64,000 bases of DNA from CAXBDP01 sp041689935. Its GTDB lineage: Bacteria; Bacteroidota; Bacteroidia; Cytophagales; Cyclobacteriaceae. Positions within the stretch are counted from its first letter, which is position 1, and each line of letters starts with the position of its first letter. Positions 1 through 8,510 of this stretch are shown piece by piece. Position numbers and translations under genes: made by a program. The notes under the pieces are model-generated. The model was not told where the DNA came from and searched no databases. It saw only the letters and a list, made by a program, of their open reading frames with translations. The stretch covers positions 1-64,000 of the forward strand of contig JBDNFI010000051.1 in NCBI GenBank assembly GCA_041689935.1, in the 5' to 3' direction.

Positions 1-125
1 CAAAAACCTTTAGCGGATTCAAAACAAGAATCTTAGCAAAAATAACTGCCCTGACATTGATTCAATTTATCAACAAGTTTATATTCGATAGGAACATTAA
101 CAATATTAAAATTCAAATCACTTAA
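1..125 (+). mobile_element. IS982-family transposase, C-terminal end (partial, cut by window edge)
   Basis: The frame starting at base 3 is open from the window edge to the TAA at 123-125. It encodes a basic peptide containing GFKTRILAKI, then IQFINKF and RNINNIK. This is the typical C-terminal tail of IS982-family transposases as I know the family. Just after the stop, ACCCAACGGGT (129-139) has complementary arms and may belong to the terminal inverted repeat. Only about 40 residues are visible, so whether the element is intact cannot be told. Confidence 0.7.
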
Positions 126-631
126 TTTCACCCAACGGGTGGTAACGTAATTATTTACTCTCATAAGGATGTGATCAATGCACTTGAAATTCCAGCGAAA
201 TTAAAAGAGGAATCTTGTTTTTTGGATCAAGATTTATTACCTCCACACACCAATCAAAAAATTGCTAGTAAGGAAGTATTTGGAACCCATTTTCGCACTG
301 TAAACTTCGAGAGTGTATGCCCTGACAAAATGAAGGAACTGCTATTACACCAGGTAAGTATAGATTTTTATCATTGATATTTTTTATAAAATGAGGGTAA
401 ATAAAGCTCTTCATTCTAAGGGTTTTATTTACCCAAATTTCCCAAATTTTAAATCTACCAAAACATCCTATTATTTTCTTTATGTACGTAATCAATTACT
501 TAGCAATACTACCTATCAAAAATTTGAAGAATTATTCCAAGAGTTTAGCGAGGCATCAGCGCTAAACAAGCCATAGAAGGCCCTCAAAATGATGGGTCAG
601 ATTGCCTTCTTATTGATGGGCAATTGGATGG
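126..631. other. Degenerate region between the IS tail and the first full gene
   Basis: No intact gene is supported. Short frames open one after another (126-377, 391-576, 576-646), each in a different phase and ended by a stop. All are on the plus strand and lead towards the gene at 632. This fits the decayed 5' part of a longer gene that was truncated by the IS insertion, but I recognise no family in the fragments. The shifts could also be chance. Confidence 0.4.
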
Positions 632-1723
632 GTGCCTTCGTGCTTAGGCTTAAACGATGCTGGCACAGCAAGATGGAAAGAATACAGTGAGTTTATCTCT
701 AATCTGATTTTGAAAACCATGCATCCATACAATGCACAATGCGTCAATGGTTTGGCTAAAATGCTTGAATCAGGTGTGTTCTCTAGAGAAGCAGTGCGTT
801 CTGGATTGGCCAATATGCTTACGTTAAAAGTGCATCCTTTGGTGGAAGAGAGGATTTTGAAATCTACTAAAACGCCACATGAAAAGGTAACAGCTCGGCA
901 GTATTTGATGGGCGCATTGTTCAGAATATTGGGCCAGCCGCTGGGAGTATGGCAAGGCAATAATCCTACCTGCCAAAGTGCTCGTGGCATCAGTATGTGG
1001 AGCCAACATGCATCTGCAAAGCTTATTAATAGGGTGCAAATGGCAGCCGCGTATAATGACCTCACCATTAGATTCGAAGGGAAAGAAATAAAATCGTCAG
1101 AAGTAGGGCTGGGCTTAGTGCAAAACCTAGATCATAATTTGGATGCGGTATCGGTGACATTGGTGCCGATGCTAGATAAAATCTACAATGAAATGATGCT
1201 GCGCGCATCTGGCCGCTTTGAAGACCCTCACAAATGGGTAAATCCAGCACTCTATGGCCAATGGATTCAAATCGGTTTTGCTTCCGCCTATGATTACTTA
1301 TCCAATGCCATTGTTGATTTCGATGGGTTCATTAGCATATTCTATGCAATGTGCCATCCAAATTATAACGGTGGGCATCGATTGATTTATCCCAATCCTG
1401 TAGGAATATTTATAACAAGTGCTAAGGGGGATATGTTAGGTTTTCATGCGGTGTCTCTGCTCAGGGTAGATAAGGACAATCGAGGCGAATACAGAGCCTA
1501 TTTTCTGAATCCAAATAATGAAGGAAGACAAGATTGGGGGCAAAATATCAAACCTTCTGTACATGCAAGAGGCGAGCAACATGGAGAATCATCTCTTCCA
1601 TTGCATGAATTTACGGCAAGGTTATACGCCTTCCATTTCAATAACCTGGAGGCAATTGAGAAAATGGAGAATGTCCAATTGACCGAAATACAGAAAATTA
1701 AAAAACTGGCTAAGGAGAGTTAG
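632..1723 (+). CDS. Protein of unknown family with a possible papain-like Cys-His-Asn triad
   Basis: The frame is 363 aa from a GTG; the true N-terminus is uncertain because the frame is closed just upstream and earlier phases look broken. I do not recognise the family. Seen in the sequence: a cysteine in PTCQSARG (Cys114), a histidine in GFHAVSLLRV (His272), and an asparagine in YFLNPNNEG (Asn293) followed by DWG. The order Cys, His-Ala-Val strand, then Asn/Asp-containing strand about 20 residues later is what papain-fold cysteine peptidases and transglutaminases show. There is no signal peptide or membrane segment. It lies directly behind an IS982 tail, so it may be the surviving C-terminal part of a larger protein. 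The peptidase idea is inference. Confidence 0.5.
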   Translation: MPSCLGLNDAGTARWKEYSEFISNLILKTMHPYNAQCVNGLAKMLESGVFSREAVRSGLANMLTLKVHPLVEERILKSTKTPHEKVTARQYLMGALFRILGQPLGVWQGNNPTCQSARGISMWSQHASAKLINRVQMAAAYNDLTIRFEGKEIKSSEVGLGLVQNLDHNLDAVSVTLVPMLDKIYNEMMLRASGRFEDPHKWVNPALYGQWIQIGFASAYDYLSNAIVDFDGFISIFYAMCHPNYNGGHRLIYPNPVGIFITSAKGDMLGFHAVSLLRVDKDNRGEYRAYFLNPNNEGRQDWGQNIKPSVHARGEQHGESSLPLHEFTARLYAFHFNNLEAIEKMENVQLTEIQKIKKLAKES

Positions 1724-1758
1724 GGACGCTCCTACACTTGGCTCGAAATTAAAAAAGC

Positions 1759-2916
1759 ATGGTAAAACATTCATCGAGGATTGAGCTTAAGCAATCTGCC
1801 TACAAGAATAATATAACCTTTATCAAAAAGAAGATTGGTGAAAATGTAATTCTTTCATCTGTAGTAAAGGCGAACGCTTACGGCCATGGCATTAAAATAT
1901 TTGTCCCAATGGCAGAGAAATGTGGTGTAAATCATTTTTCTGTTGCGTCTAGTTTCGAGGCGGAGGAGGTATTGAGTGTTTGCTCTCCGAAGAGTCGGAT
2001 TATGATTATGGGCATCATTTACGAAGAGGATTTAGCCTGGGCAATCGAACATGATATTGAGTTCTTTGTCTATAATTATGAGAGATTGCCAAAAACGCTC
2101 GAAGCGGCCAAAAAAGTAGGCAAGCCCGCCAAAGTCCATATAGAAGTAGAAACAGGTGCCAATAGAACAGGCCTCCCTAACAAAGATTTTACGAAGGTTC
2201 TCAATTATTTGAAAAAGAATAGTGAGCATATCATTTTCGAAGGCTTGTGTACTCATTTTGGTGGAGCAGAGTCATTGTCGAACCAATTTAAGATTGATAG
2301 GCAGCATATCCGCTATAAGGATTTCTTGAAACAATGCCGTGAAAAGAAAATTATGCCAAATATTCGACATATCGCTTGCTCTGCGGCGGCATTGGCTATG
2401 AAAGATACGGTATATGATTTAGTTCGCATTGGTGTGTCGCAATATGGCTTTTGGCCAAGTCCAGATATTTATTTTTCGCACTTGCATGTTACTAATAAAA
2501 AAGCTGATGCATCTCTCAAGCGCATTTTTACTTGGAAAACAGATATTATGGATATCCGTGATGTAGATCAAGGCGAGTTTATTGGCTATGGCACTTCTTT
2601 CCAAGCCATCCACAAAATGACCATTGCAGTGATGCCTTTGGGCTACTCCAACGGCTACCCTAGGGCATTGTCCAATAGAGGTCAAGTATTGATACACGGA
2701 AAAAAAGCACCTATCGTAGGCCTTATCAATATGAACTTATTTATGGTAGATATTTCCCATATAAAAGAGGCTGCGCTGGGAGATGAAGTAGTACTTATTG
2801 GCAGGCAAAAGAATAATGTCATTCATGTTTCAAGTTTTACGAATAGCACGCAATTGCTCAATAACGAAATGCTGAGCAGACTGCCGGCTGCTATTCCACG
2901 AACAGTCGTTAAATAA
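1759..2916 (+). CDS. alr: Alanine racemase
   Basis: PLP-dependent racemase that converts L-alanine to D-alanine for peptidoglycan. The 385 residues match the family length. The PLP lysine is Lys37 in VVKANAYGHG, and the second catalytic residue is probably Tyr277 in IGYGTSF. The C-terminal domain carries the expected PLGYSNGYPR and VGLINMN stretches. The ATG at 1759 is 35 bp after the preceding stop. Many Bacteroidetes carry Alr fused behind MurF; this copy stands alone, so it may be an additional or specialised racemase. There is no export signal, so it is cytoplasmic. Confidence 0.9.
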   Translation: MVKHSSRIELKQSAYKNNITFIKKKIGENVILSSVVKANAYGHGIKIFVPMAEKCGVNHFSVASSFEAEEVLSVCSPKSRIMIMGIIYEEDLAWAIEHDIEFFVYNYERLPKTLEAAKKVGKPAKVHIEVETGANRTGLPNKDFTKVLNYLKKNSEHIIFEGLCTHFGGAESLSNQFKIDRQHIRYKDFLKQCREKKIMPNIRHIACSAAALAMKDTVYDLVRIGVSQYGFWPSPDIYFSHLHVTNKKADASLKRIFTWKTDIMDIRDVDQGEFIGYGTSFQAIHKMTIAVMPLGYSNGYPRALSNRGQVLIHGKKAPIVGLINMNLFMVDISHIKEAALGDEVVLIGRQKNNVIHVSSFTNSTQLLNNEMLSRLPAAIPRTVVK

Positions 2917-3043
2917 CCGCAAAACTAAATCCTCCCGCTTTTTCTTCAACCATCTGGGATACCACTAAATAGCCTATTTGCCCATTCTTTCGAATTCAGT
3001 ACCTATTTTTTATTATTTTAGCTAAACTCGATAAAAAATACCG

Positions 3044-3241
3044 ATGACGACATTCTTACTTTGGCTTTTATTATTTGTGCTCTGTGCCCCTTTGGCCATC
3101 GCAGTGCTCATTTTATACCCCATTATTTGGTTGCTTTTATTACCTTTTAAGCTGTTGGGTATTGCGGTAAATGGTGTGTTTGAATTACTGAAAGCCATTA
3201 TATTATTCCCAGCTCGCTTGCTTCAAAAACTTACTGCCTAG
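3044..3241 (+). CDS. Small hydrophobic membrane protein
   Basis: Only 65 aa, almost entirely hydrophobic: residues 3-36 (rich in L, A, I and V) could form one long or two short membrane helices, followed by a more amphipathic stretch ending in RLLQKLTA. I do not recognise a named family. The gene sits between alr and a tricorn-like protease, on the same strand and in its own intergenic space. Coding is supported by an ATG start, a clean frame and a composition typical of small inner-membrane proteins. Function unknown. Confidence 0.55.
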   Translation: MTTFLLWLLLFVLCAPLAIAVLILYPIIWLLLLPFKLLGIAVNGVFELLKAIILFPARLLQKLTA

Positions 3242-3305
3242 TAAATTAGAGAGATTTTCAAATTTTCACTTTATTGCATGGTCTTTCGGCTAAATCAAAT
3301 TTGTT

Positions 3306-6300
3306 ATGGTAAAAAAATACTTGTTGCAATTTCTTTGTGTGTTGATAGGCTTTGGAGCTACTGCGCAAAATGATGTTTATTTTGCTTCTACGCCTTCCTT
3401 AAGTCCCGATGGTCGCATTGTGTACTTCACCTACGAAGGCGATATTTGGTCTGTAGCAAAGGCGGGAGGACAAGCAATGCGGATCACAGGCATGGCTGGC
3501 AACGAAACGCATCCTCGTGTATCGCCCGACGGTAATTGGCTGGCCTTTAGTAGCTCCCAAGATGGCAACTCCAATGTATATGTAATGCCTGTTGGCGGAG
3601 GCCCAATCAAACAGCTAACTTGGCATGATGGCTCCGATCAGATATATTCTTGGACTTGGGACAGCGAAGAACTCTTTTTCTCATCGAGCAGATACAATTC
3701 AGTTTCTGTTTATTCCATTTCCAAAGATGGCGGAAATCCCACTCGCCTTTTCGATCATTACTTTAATATCCCTCACGACTTGGTCATCCATCCCAATGGC
3801 GAAGAAGTCTACTTTACCGATACTTGGGAAAGCAACAACCAAGTGCAACGAAAGCGGTACAAAGGTGCTTTCAATCCCGATATCAAAACCTATAATTTGC
3901 AAACAGATACCTATGGCCAATTGACCACTTGGGAAGGAAAAGATATGTGGCCAAGCATTACCCAAAGTGGTAAACTCTATTTTGCCTCGGACGAAGGAAA
4001 TGAAGAATATAATCTGTACACGCTCGAAAATGGAGCTAAAACAGTGCTCACGCAATTTGAAACTTCTATTTGGAACCCGCAAGTAAGTGCCGATGGCTCC
4101 ACGGTAGTTTTCGAAAAAGGGTATCAACTATTCACTTATGATGTGGCCACTAAGCAATCTAGTGCAGTGAAGATTTCTTTAGGGCAAAGTTCAATCTTGG
4201 AGATTGAAAAGAGCTTTGCAACAGGGACTAACATCACCAACTTTAACGTATCACCGGATAATAATAAAATTGCTTTTGTGAGTAGAGGCGCACTTTTCGT
4301 TTCGGATATCAAAGGCAAATTCGTTCGTCAGATACCAACGGATGCAACTGAGCGAGTAGCAGAAGTGCTTTGGATGAAGGATAATGAGACCCTTGTGTAC
4401 AGCCAAACTAAGCTAGGCTGGCAAAATATATACACCACCAAGGCCAATGGTACGGGGCAGCCGAAAAGACTGACTGATAACGAGCGCAGCGAGAGACAAT
4501 TGGTGATGTCTCCAGACAAATCGAATATGATCTATTATGGTGGCCGCGATGAGGTACTACTCATGAAATTGGAAGATTTCAGTGTGACCACCTTGGCGAA
4601 GGATGAGCTTTGGGGATTCCAAAACGGTGCCTTAAATTTCTCTCCAGATGGCAAATGGATTGCGTACAATGCCACTCGCAATTTTGAAAAAGAAGTGATC
4701 TTAGTAAATATTGCTACCAAGCAAAGTATCAATCTTACACATACTGTGGTATCCGAAACAGATCCATATTGGTCGCCAGACGGCAAGTTTGTGTATTTTG
4801 CCAGTGATAGAACCAAACCTAGCTACCCAACTGGGAACACAGACCCGAGCATTTATAGAGTGGCTTTGACCAATGAGGAATCACCATTTAAAGCGGTAGA
4901 ATTTAATAAGCTTTTTGAACAAAAGCCTAAAGAAGAAAAAGCTAAAGAAGAAAAGCCTAAAGAAGAAAGCAAAGAGGAAGTTGTGGTGCGAATTGATACC
5001 GTTGATTTGAATAGACGCTGGGAGAGAGTTACTAGCGGAAGTAGCAATCAAACTCGCCCAACGGTCATTACAAAAGGCGATAAAGATTTCATCCTTTATT
5101 TATCCGACCAAGACGGCAGCGGAACAACCCTTTGGAAAACCGTACAAGAGGAATTTGAGGATGATAAAACAGAGAAATTTAAAGGCACACGAGGAAGTGT
5201 TGGTAATCTTACATTGGTTGGAGACAAGCTGTACGGCCTAATGGGAGGCGATATTCATGTTGTAAAGTATGAGTCTGGAGATGTGGAGAAAATAGCTATC
5301 ACGCATAGCTTTAATAAGAATTTGAGAAGTGAATTTACCCAAATGTTTTATGAAACTTGGGCCAATATCCAGGAGAATTTTTACGATCGTGATTTCCATG
5401 GAGTAGACTGGGCAGGGATGAAAAGCCGATACGAAGCCTATTTGCCAAATGTGAACACACGAGAGCATTTGCGAATAATCATGAACCACATGATGGGGGA
5501 ATTGAATGCAAGTCATTTGGGATTCAATTCTTCTGGCACTGAGGAGGATGCGACCTTCTCAAGACAAACCACTTGGCATTCTGGGATAGAATTTAACAAT
5601 GACAATCCGTTGGTAGTGGACAGAGTAATTGCCTACTCGCCAGCAAGTAAAAATCCCAAGCAAGTATTGCTAGGCGACAGATTGGTTGCTGTGAACGATG
5701 TGTTGGTAGAAAATACCAAAGAGCGTTACGCCTATTTCAATTCGCCTAGCCGCATTGAAGAAATGAAATTGACCTTGAGCAGAAATGGTGAGAACTATGA
5801 TTTCTGGGTAAAACCAAGCCCTTCGGGAGCAATTCGCTCCTTGCTTTATGATGAGTGGATGGATGCCAATCAACGCTATGTAGATGAGAAAAGCGGTAAA
5901 CGGATCGCGTATATCCACATGAAAAACATGAGTGGAGGGGAGCTGACTCGTTTCCTTGAAGAAATGGCAAATGAAGCTCAATATAGAGATGGGCTGATTT
6001 TAGATTTACGAAATAATACAGGTGGAAATGTGCATGACGAGGTATTGCAAACCCTAAGTCAGAAGTCCTACGGCAAATGGCAATATAGAGAAGGCGGGAG
6101 GACAAGCCAGCCTAATTTCACGCCATCTGATAAGCCAATCATCCTATTGCAGAATGAGCAAAGCCTAAGCGATGCCGAAATGACCGCCAATGGGTTCAAG
6201 GCATTAAAGCTAGGAAAAGTAGTGGGCACGGAGTCATACCGCTGGATTATCTTTACTTCTGGGTTTAGCTTGATGGATGGCTCATTTCATAGAATGCCAG

Positions 6301-6452
6301 CTTGGGGCACCTACGATTTGGATGGCAACGATTTGGAACTCACGGGCGTGGTTCCAGATATTTTTGTCCCTGAGACCTTTATGGACAGGCTAGAAGGAAA
6401 GCAGCCTCAATTGGATAAGGCAATTGAATTGATAATGAATGAGATAAAATAA
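3306..6452 (+). CDS. Tricorn-like S41 family protease (PD40 propeller, PDZ, S41 domain)
   Basis: Large exported serine protease of 1048 aa with a signal peptide ending in GATAQ (about residue 21). Residues about 25-530 form WD40/PD40-type blades with recurring SPDG motifs (for example SPDGNWLAF, SPDGKWIAY, SPDGKFVYF). A Lys/Glu-rich linker with short KPKEEK and AKEEK repeats lies near 538-558. The tricorn core follows: GELNASH with a likely catalytic His737, a PDZ-like stretch, LILDLRNNTGG, and SLSDAE with the nucleophile Ser955-Asp956. Tricorn-type proteases degrade peptides; the periplasmic location follows from the signal peptide. A hairpin terminator lies 28 bp downstream, so this is the end of a transcript. 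Two copies of the GCGGGAGG octamer lie inside the gene (3462, 6094). Confidence 0.88.
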   Translation: MVKKYLLQFLCVLIGFGATAQNDVYFASTPSLSPDGRIVYFTYEGDIWSVAKAGGQAMRITGMAGNETHPRVSPDGNWLAFSSSQDGNSNVYVMPVGGGPIKQLTWHDGSDQIYSWTWDSEELFFSSSRYNSVSVYSISKDGGNPTRLFDHYFNIPHDLVIHPNGEEVYFTDTWESNNQVQRKRYKGAFNPDIKTYNLQTDTYGQLTTWEGKDMWPSITQSGKLYFASDEGNEEYNLYTLENGAKTVLTQFETSIWNPQVSADGSTVVFEKGYQLFTYDVATKQSSAVKISLGQSSILEIEKSFATGTNITNFNVSPDNNKIAFVSRGALFVSDIKGKFVRQIPTDATERVAEVLWMKDNETLVYSQTKLGWQNIYTTKANGTGQPKRLTDNERSERQLVMSPDKSNMIYYGGRDEVLLMKLEDFSVTTLAKDELWGFQNGALNFSPDGKWIAYNATRNFEKEVILVNIATKQSINLTHTVVSETDPYWSPDGKFVYFASDRTKPSYPTGNTDPSIYRVALTNEESPFKAVEFNKLFEQKPKEEKAKEEKPKEESKEEVVVRIDTVDLNRRWERVTSGSSNQTRPTVITKGDKDFILYLSDQDGSGTTLWKTVQEEFEDDKTEKFKGTRGSVGNLTLVGDKLYGLMGGDIHVVKYESGDVEKIAITHSFNKNLRSEFTQMFYETWANIQENFYDRDFHGVDWAGMKSRYEAYLPNVNTREHLRIIMNHMMGELNASHLGFNSSGTEEDATFSRQTTWHSGIEFNNDNPLVVDRVIAYSPASKNPKQVLLGDRLVAVNDVLVENTKERYAYFNSPSRIEEMKLTLSRNGENYDFWVKPSPSGAIRSLLYDEWMDANQRYVDEKSGKRIAYIHMKNMSGGELTRFLEEMANEAQYRDGLILDLRNNTGGNVHDEVLQTLSQKSYGKWQYREGGRTSQPNFTPSDKPIILLQNEQSLSDAEMTANGFKALKLGKVVGTESYRWIIFTSGFSLMDGSFHRMPAWGTYDLDGNDLELTGVVPDIFVPETFMDRLEGKQPQLDKAIELIMNEIK

Positions 6453-6479
6453 GCTATTTGCTTATATAGATTAGTATAG

Positions 6480-6511
6480 GAAAGGCTTGCAATAGTAAGC
6501 CTTTCTTTTTT
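6480..6511 (+). terminator. Rho-independent terminator after the tricorn-like protease gene
   Basis: GAAAGGCTT (6480-6488) pairs with AAGCCTTTC (6497-6505) and is followed by six T residues. Confidence 0.85.
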
Positions 6512-6584
6512 AGTCTGTTTTTGCTCAAGTAAACTTCAATTAAATTATATTCGCCATCTATTTAATACCCTAATTACTTACAAA

Positions 6585-7769
6585 ATGGTAAAGTCTGGCT
6601 TCCTTTTCCTCCCGCTTCTTTTGGTACTACTGCTTGCGTGCAAATCAACCACAGAGAAAGTAACTGATGAATCATCTATTTCCCAATATGAGTTGGTAAT
6701 AGCTGATTCCATTATTGTGGATTATATGGAACAAATAAGCATTCTGGATTATGACAATGAGCGGAATATTATTCTGGGCTATAATGGCCGCAATGGAGAT
6801 TATGTAGAGTTCGATTTCAACGGGAAGATTTTAAATGAAGTGAATTTGATCGGCGAGGGTCCGAATGATCATGGTAAAAATACGTACCAGGTAAATTATA
6901 TTGGTGGAGGCCAAGTAGGAGTGGCTGCCATCGGTAGGTACTTTATCTACACCCAAGGTTGGCAAGTTGAAAGCAAGGTCGATTTCGATTATGAGGGGAG
7001 CTATGCTGTGGCAGCGGGAGGTGGGTATGTGGCTTTTGGCAATCCTCAAGCAAAAAATGCCAATAATCCTTATGTGGGAATTTCAAGTGTAGGCTTTTTT
7101 ATTTATAAAAAGGAGGACTTAGAGAAACCTCATTTATTTCACTTGAATACGAAAACGGGAGAAGGTGTTTATTATCATTCCTTCCCAGATTCCAGTATTT
7201 ATTTATTATCGGATAATTTTTATCCGGAAATGATGGAGGCAATCACTTCTTACAATTACGAAGAGCAAGTGCTAGATGTAATCCATCGTGGTGAAGCGAT
7301 TTTATATAGATATGATGTTTCAGCCGCTATTCCGAAGCTTATCACTAGCTACCGATTCGAATATGATAATCCCTATGGCATGAAGGGATATTCGTTTGAA
7401 AATGCGCGTGAAATAATGATGAGCGGCGGAGGATTGATTTCAGCTTCCAATCAGAAACTATCAGGCCTATACTCTTTCGAAGATAAGCAATTGGTCACTT
7501 TCATAGAGCGCCACCCAATGAGCGAATTGATAGATCCAAATGAGCAGGATAATGAAAAGCTGAGGGAGTTTTTCAATACGCCCACCAAATCTTTGGCATA
7601 CCTAATAAGAGATGGAAAGCGCATTTCTGAAAATATGTCCGTTCCTTCACCGAGGATTGTCTTGCAAATGGGCAAAGGCAAATTCCTATCTACAAACTAT
7701 GTAGATCCTGACGTAGAGCGAGATACCCAGCTATACTATATTTATGAGTTGCGGGAAATTAGGAATTAG
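6585..7769 (+). CDS. Lipoprotein, possibly DUF4221-like propeller
   Basis: 394 aa with a lipoprotein signal: a basic start, a leucine-rich core and LLLACKS, so Cys19 would be the lipidated residue. The body is rich in short beta-strand segments such as ILGYNGRNGDYVEFDFNGKIL followed by NLIGEGPND, resembling the Bacteroidetes DUF4221 lipoproteins and other 6-bladed propellers. The assignment is from memory of the family style and is tentative. The gene is alone between a terminator upstream and an AT-rich gap downstream. Octamer copies occur at 6608 (opposite orientation, inside the signal peptide codons) and 7014. Confidence 0.6.
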   Translation: MVKSGFLFLPLLLVLLLACKSTTEKVTDESSISQYELVIADSIIVDYMEQISILDYDNERNIILGYNGRNGDYVEFDFNGKILNEVNLIGEGPNDHGKNTYQVNYIGGGQVGVAAIGRYFIYTQGWQVESKVDFDYEGSYAVAAGGGYVAFGNPQAKNANNPYVGISSVGFFIYKKEDLEKPHLFHLNTKTGEGVYYHSFPDSSIYLLSDNFYPEMMEAITSYNYEEQVLDVIHRGEAILYRYDVSAAIPKLITSYRFEYDNPYGMKGYSFENAREIMMSGGGLISASNQKLSGLYSFEDKQLVTFIERHPMSELIDPNEQDNEKLREFFNTPTKSLAYLIRDGKRISENMSVPSPRIVLQMGKGKFLSTNYVDPDVERDTQLYYIYELREIRN

Positions 7770-8135
7770 GGATGAAATAATGCGATTAAATCCATTATTT
7801 GCTAAATTTTTCCCAAATTGGTTTAACTAAAATTTAAAAGTTTAGAGAAAATCCTAATTACTTATCATTGAACTAATTATTCTCAAATGATAAATTACTG
7901 AAAAGGAAAATATACTTCTTCTAGAGCCTTTTTCTTTTGTTTATTGGAATTTTAATTAGATAAACATCTATACTATTTGCTCCAATAAATTTTGATTTAT
8001 ACTGCTTCTCATTCATTGGATCATTATATTTAAGAATTATTCTTTTCATTTACTCAGCGTATTAATACAACCTTTTATCATGTTTTTCAGCCTTTAGTCA
8101 TTTTATTTTTTTTTGTTTGCACGTAATCGCTAAAA
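7770..8135. other. AT-rich intergenic region without a recognisable gene
   Basis: About 370 bases, very AT-rich, with many short stops in all frames. I see no gene or RNA here. It ends in the tandem repeat described separately and presumably holds the promoter of the secreted-peptide gene at 8192. Confidence 0.6.
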
Positions 8136-8178
8136 TTAATCATTCATTAATCATTCATTAATCATTCATTAATCATTA
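8136..8178 (+). repeat. Tandem 11-bp repeat (ATTAATCATTC unit) in front of the secreted-peptide gene
   Basis: Close to four head-to-tail copies of an 11-base unit end 14 bases before the ATG at 8192. The spacing of about one helical turn and the position in the promoter/leader suggest a regulator-binding array, or a slippage-prone repeat that could vary expression. Both roles are inference. Confidence 0.85.
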
Positions 8179-8191
8179 AAAATTTTACTGT

Positions 8192-8452
8192 ATGAAAAAT
8201 TTTATGAGAATTTCAGTTTTATTTTTGTTCCTATTTATACTAGGATCGTCATTTCAATCTAAATCTTCAGTTTTTGGAAGGGCAGATTGGATACCCATGG
8301 TAGTACAAGTAGCATGTAGTACTGACCCTACTGTATATGCTCACTACGAAGGGGCTGAGAAACAGTGCGTAGGCTGGGGTGGTTTATGTAGCGGACAAGG
8401 AACTCTCACCATTACAAGTTTTGATCCTATTCATCCTTGTCCACCTCAATAA
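8192..8452 (+). CDS. Small secreted cysteine-containing peptide
   Basis: 86 aa: a Lys/Arg start, a hydrophobic core (FLFLFILGSSF) forming a signal peptide, then a mature part of about 60 residues with four cysteines (VACSTD, KQCVGW, GLCSGQG, HPCPPQ). I do not recognise the family. The arrangement resembles Bacteroidetes loci in which a short exported NVEALA-type peptide precedes a 6-bladed propeller lipoprotein, although the NVEALA motif itself is absent. A terminator hairpin between this gene and the propeller gene implies the peptide is made in excess. Upstream lies an 11-bp tandem repeat. Confidence 0.65.
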   Translation: MKNFMRISVLFLFLFILGSSFQSKSSVFGRADWIPMVVQVACSTDPTVYAHYEGAEKQCVGWGGLCSGQGTLTITSFDPIHPCPPQ

Positions 8453-8459
8453 TCATTTA

Positions 8460-8496
8460 AAAGAGGCTATCTCAAAATTGATTGCCTCTTTTTTTA
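8460..8496 (+). terminator. Terminator or attenuator between peptide and propeller genes
   Basis: AAGAGGC (8461-8467) pairs with GCCTCTT (8484-8490) and is followed by a run of T. It lies between two co-directional genes 58 bp apart, so it probably lets only part of the transcripts continue into the propeller gene. Confidence 0.8.
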
Positions 8497-8510
8497 AATT
8501 AATTATAATT

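Noticed and set aside
4918..4984. KPKEEK repeats in the tricorn-like gene as a mobile repeat
   Set aside because: Short in-frame linker repeats of a normal protein.
3699..6105. Several antisense open frames inside the tricorn-like gene (for example 3699-4127, 5746-6105)
   Set aside because: They mirror a clearly conserved gene and have no family resemblance; shadows of codon bias.
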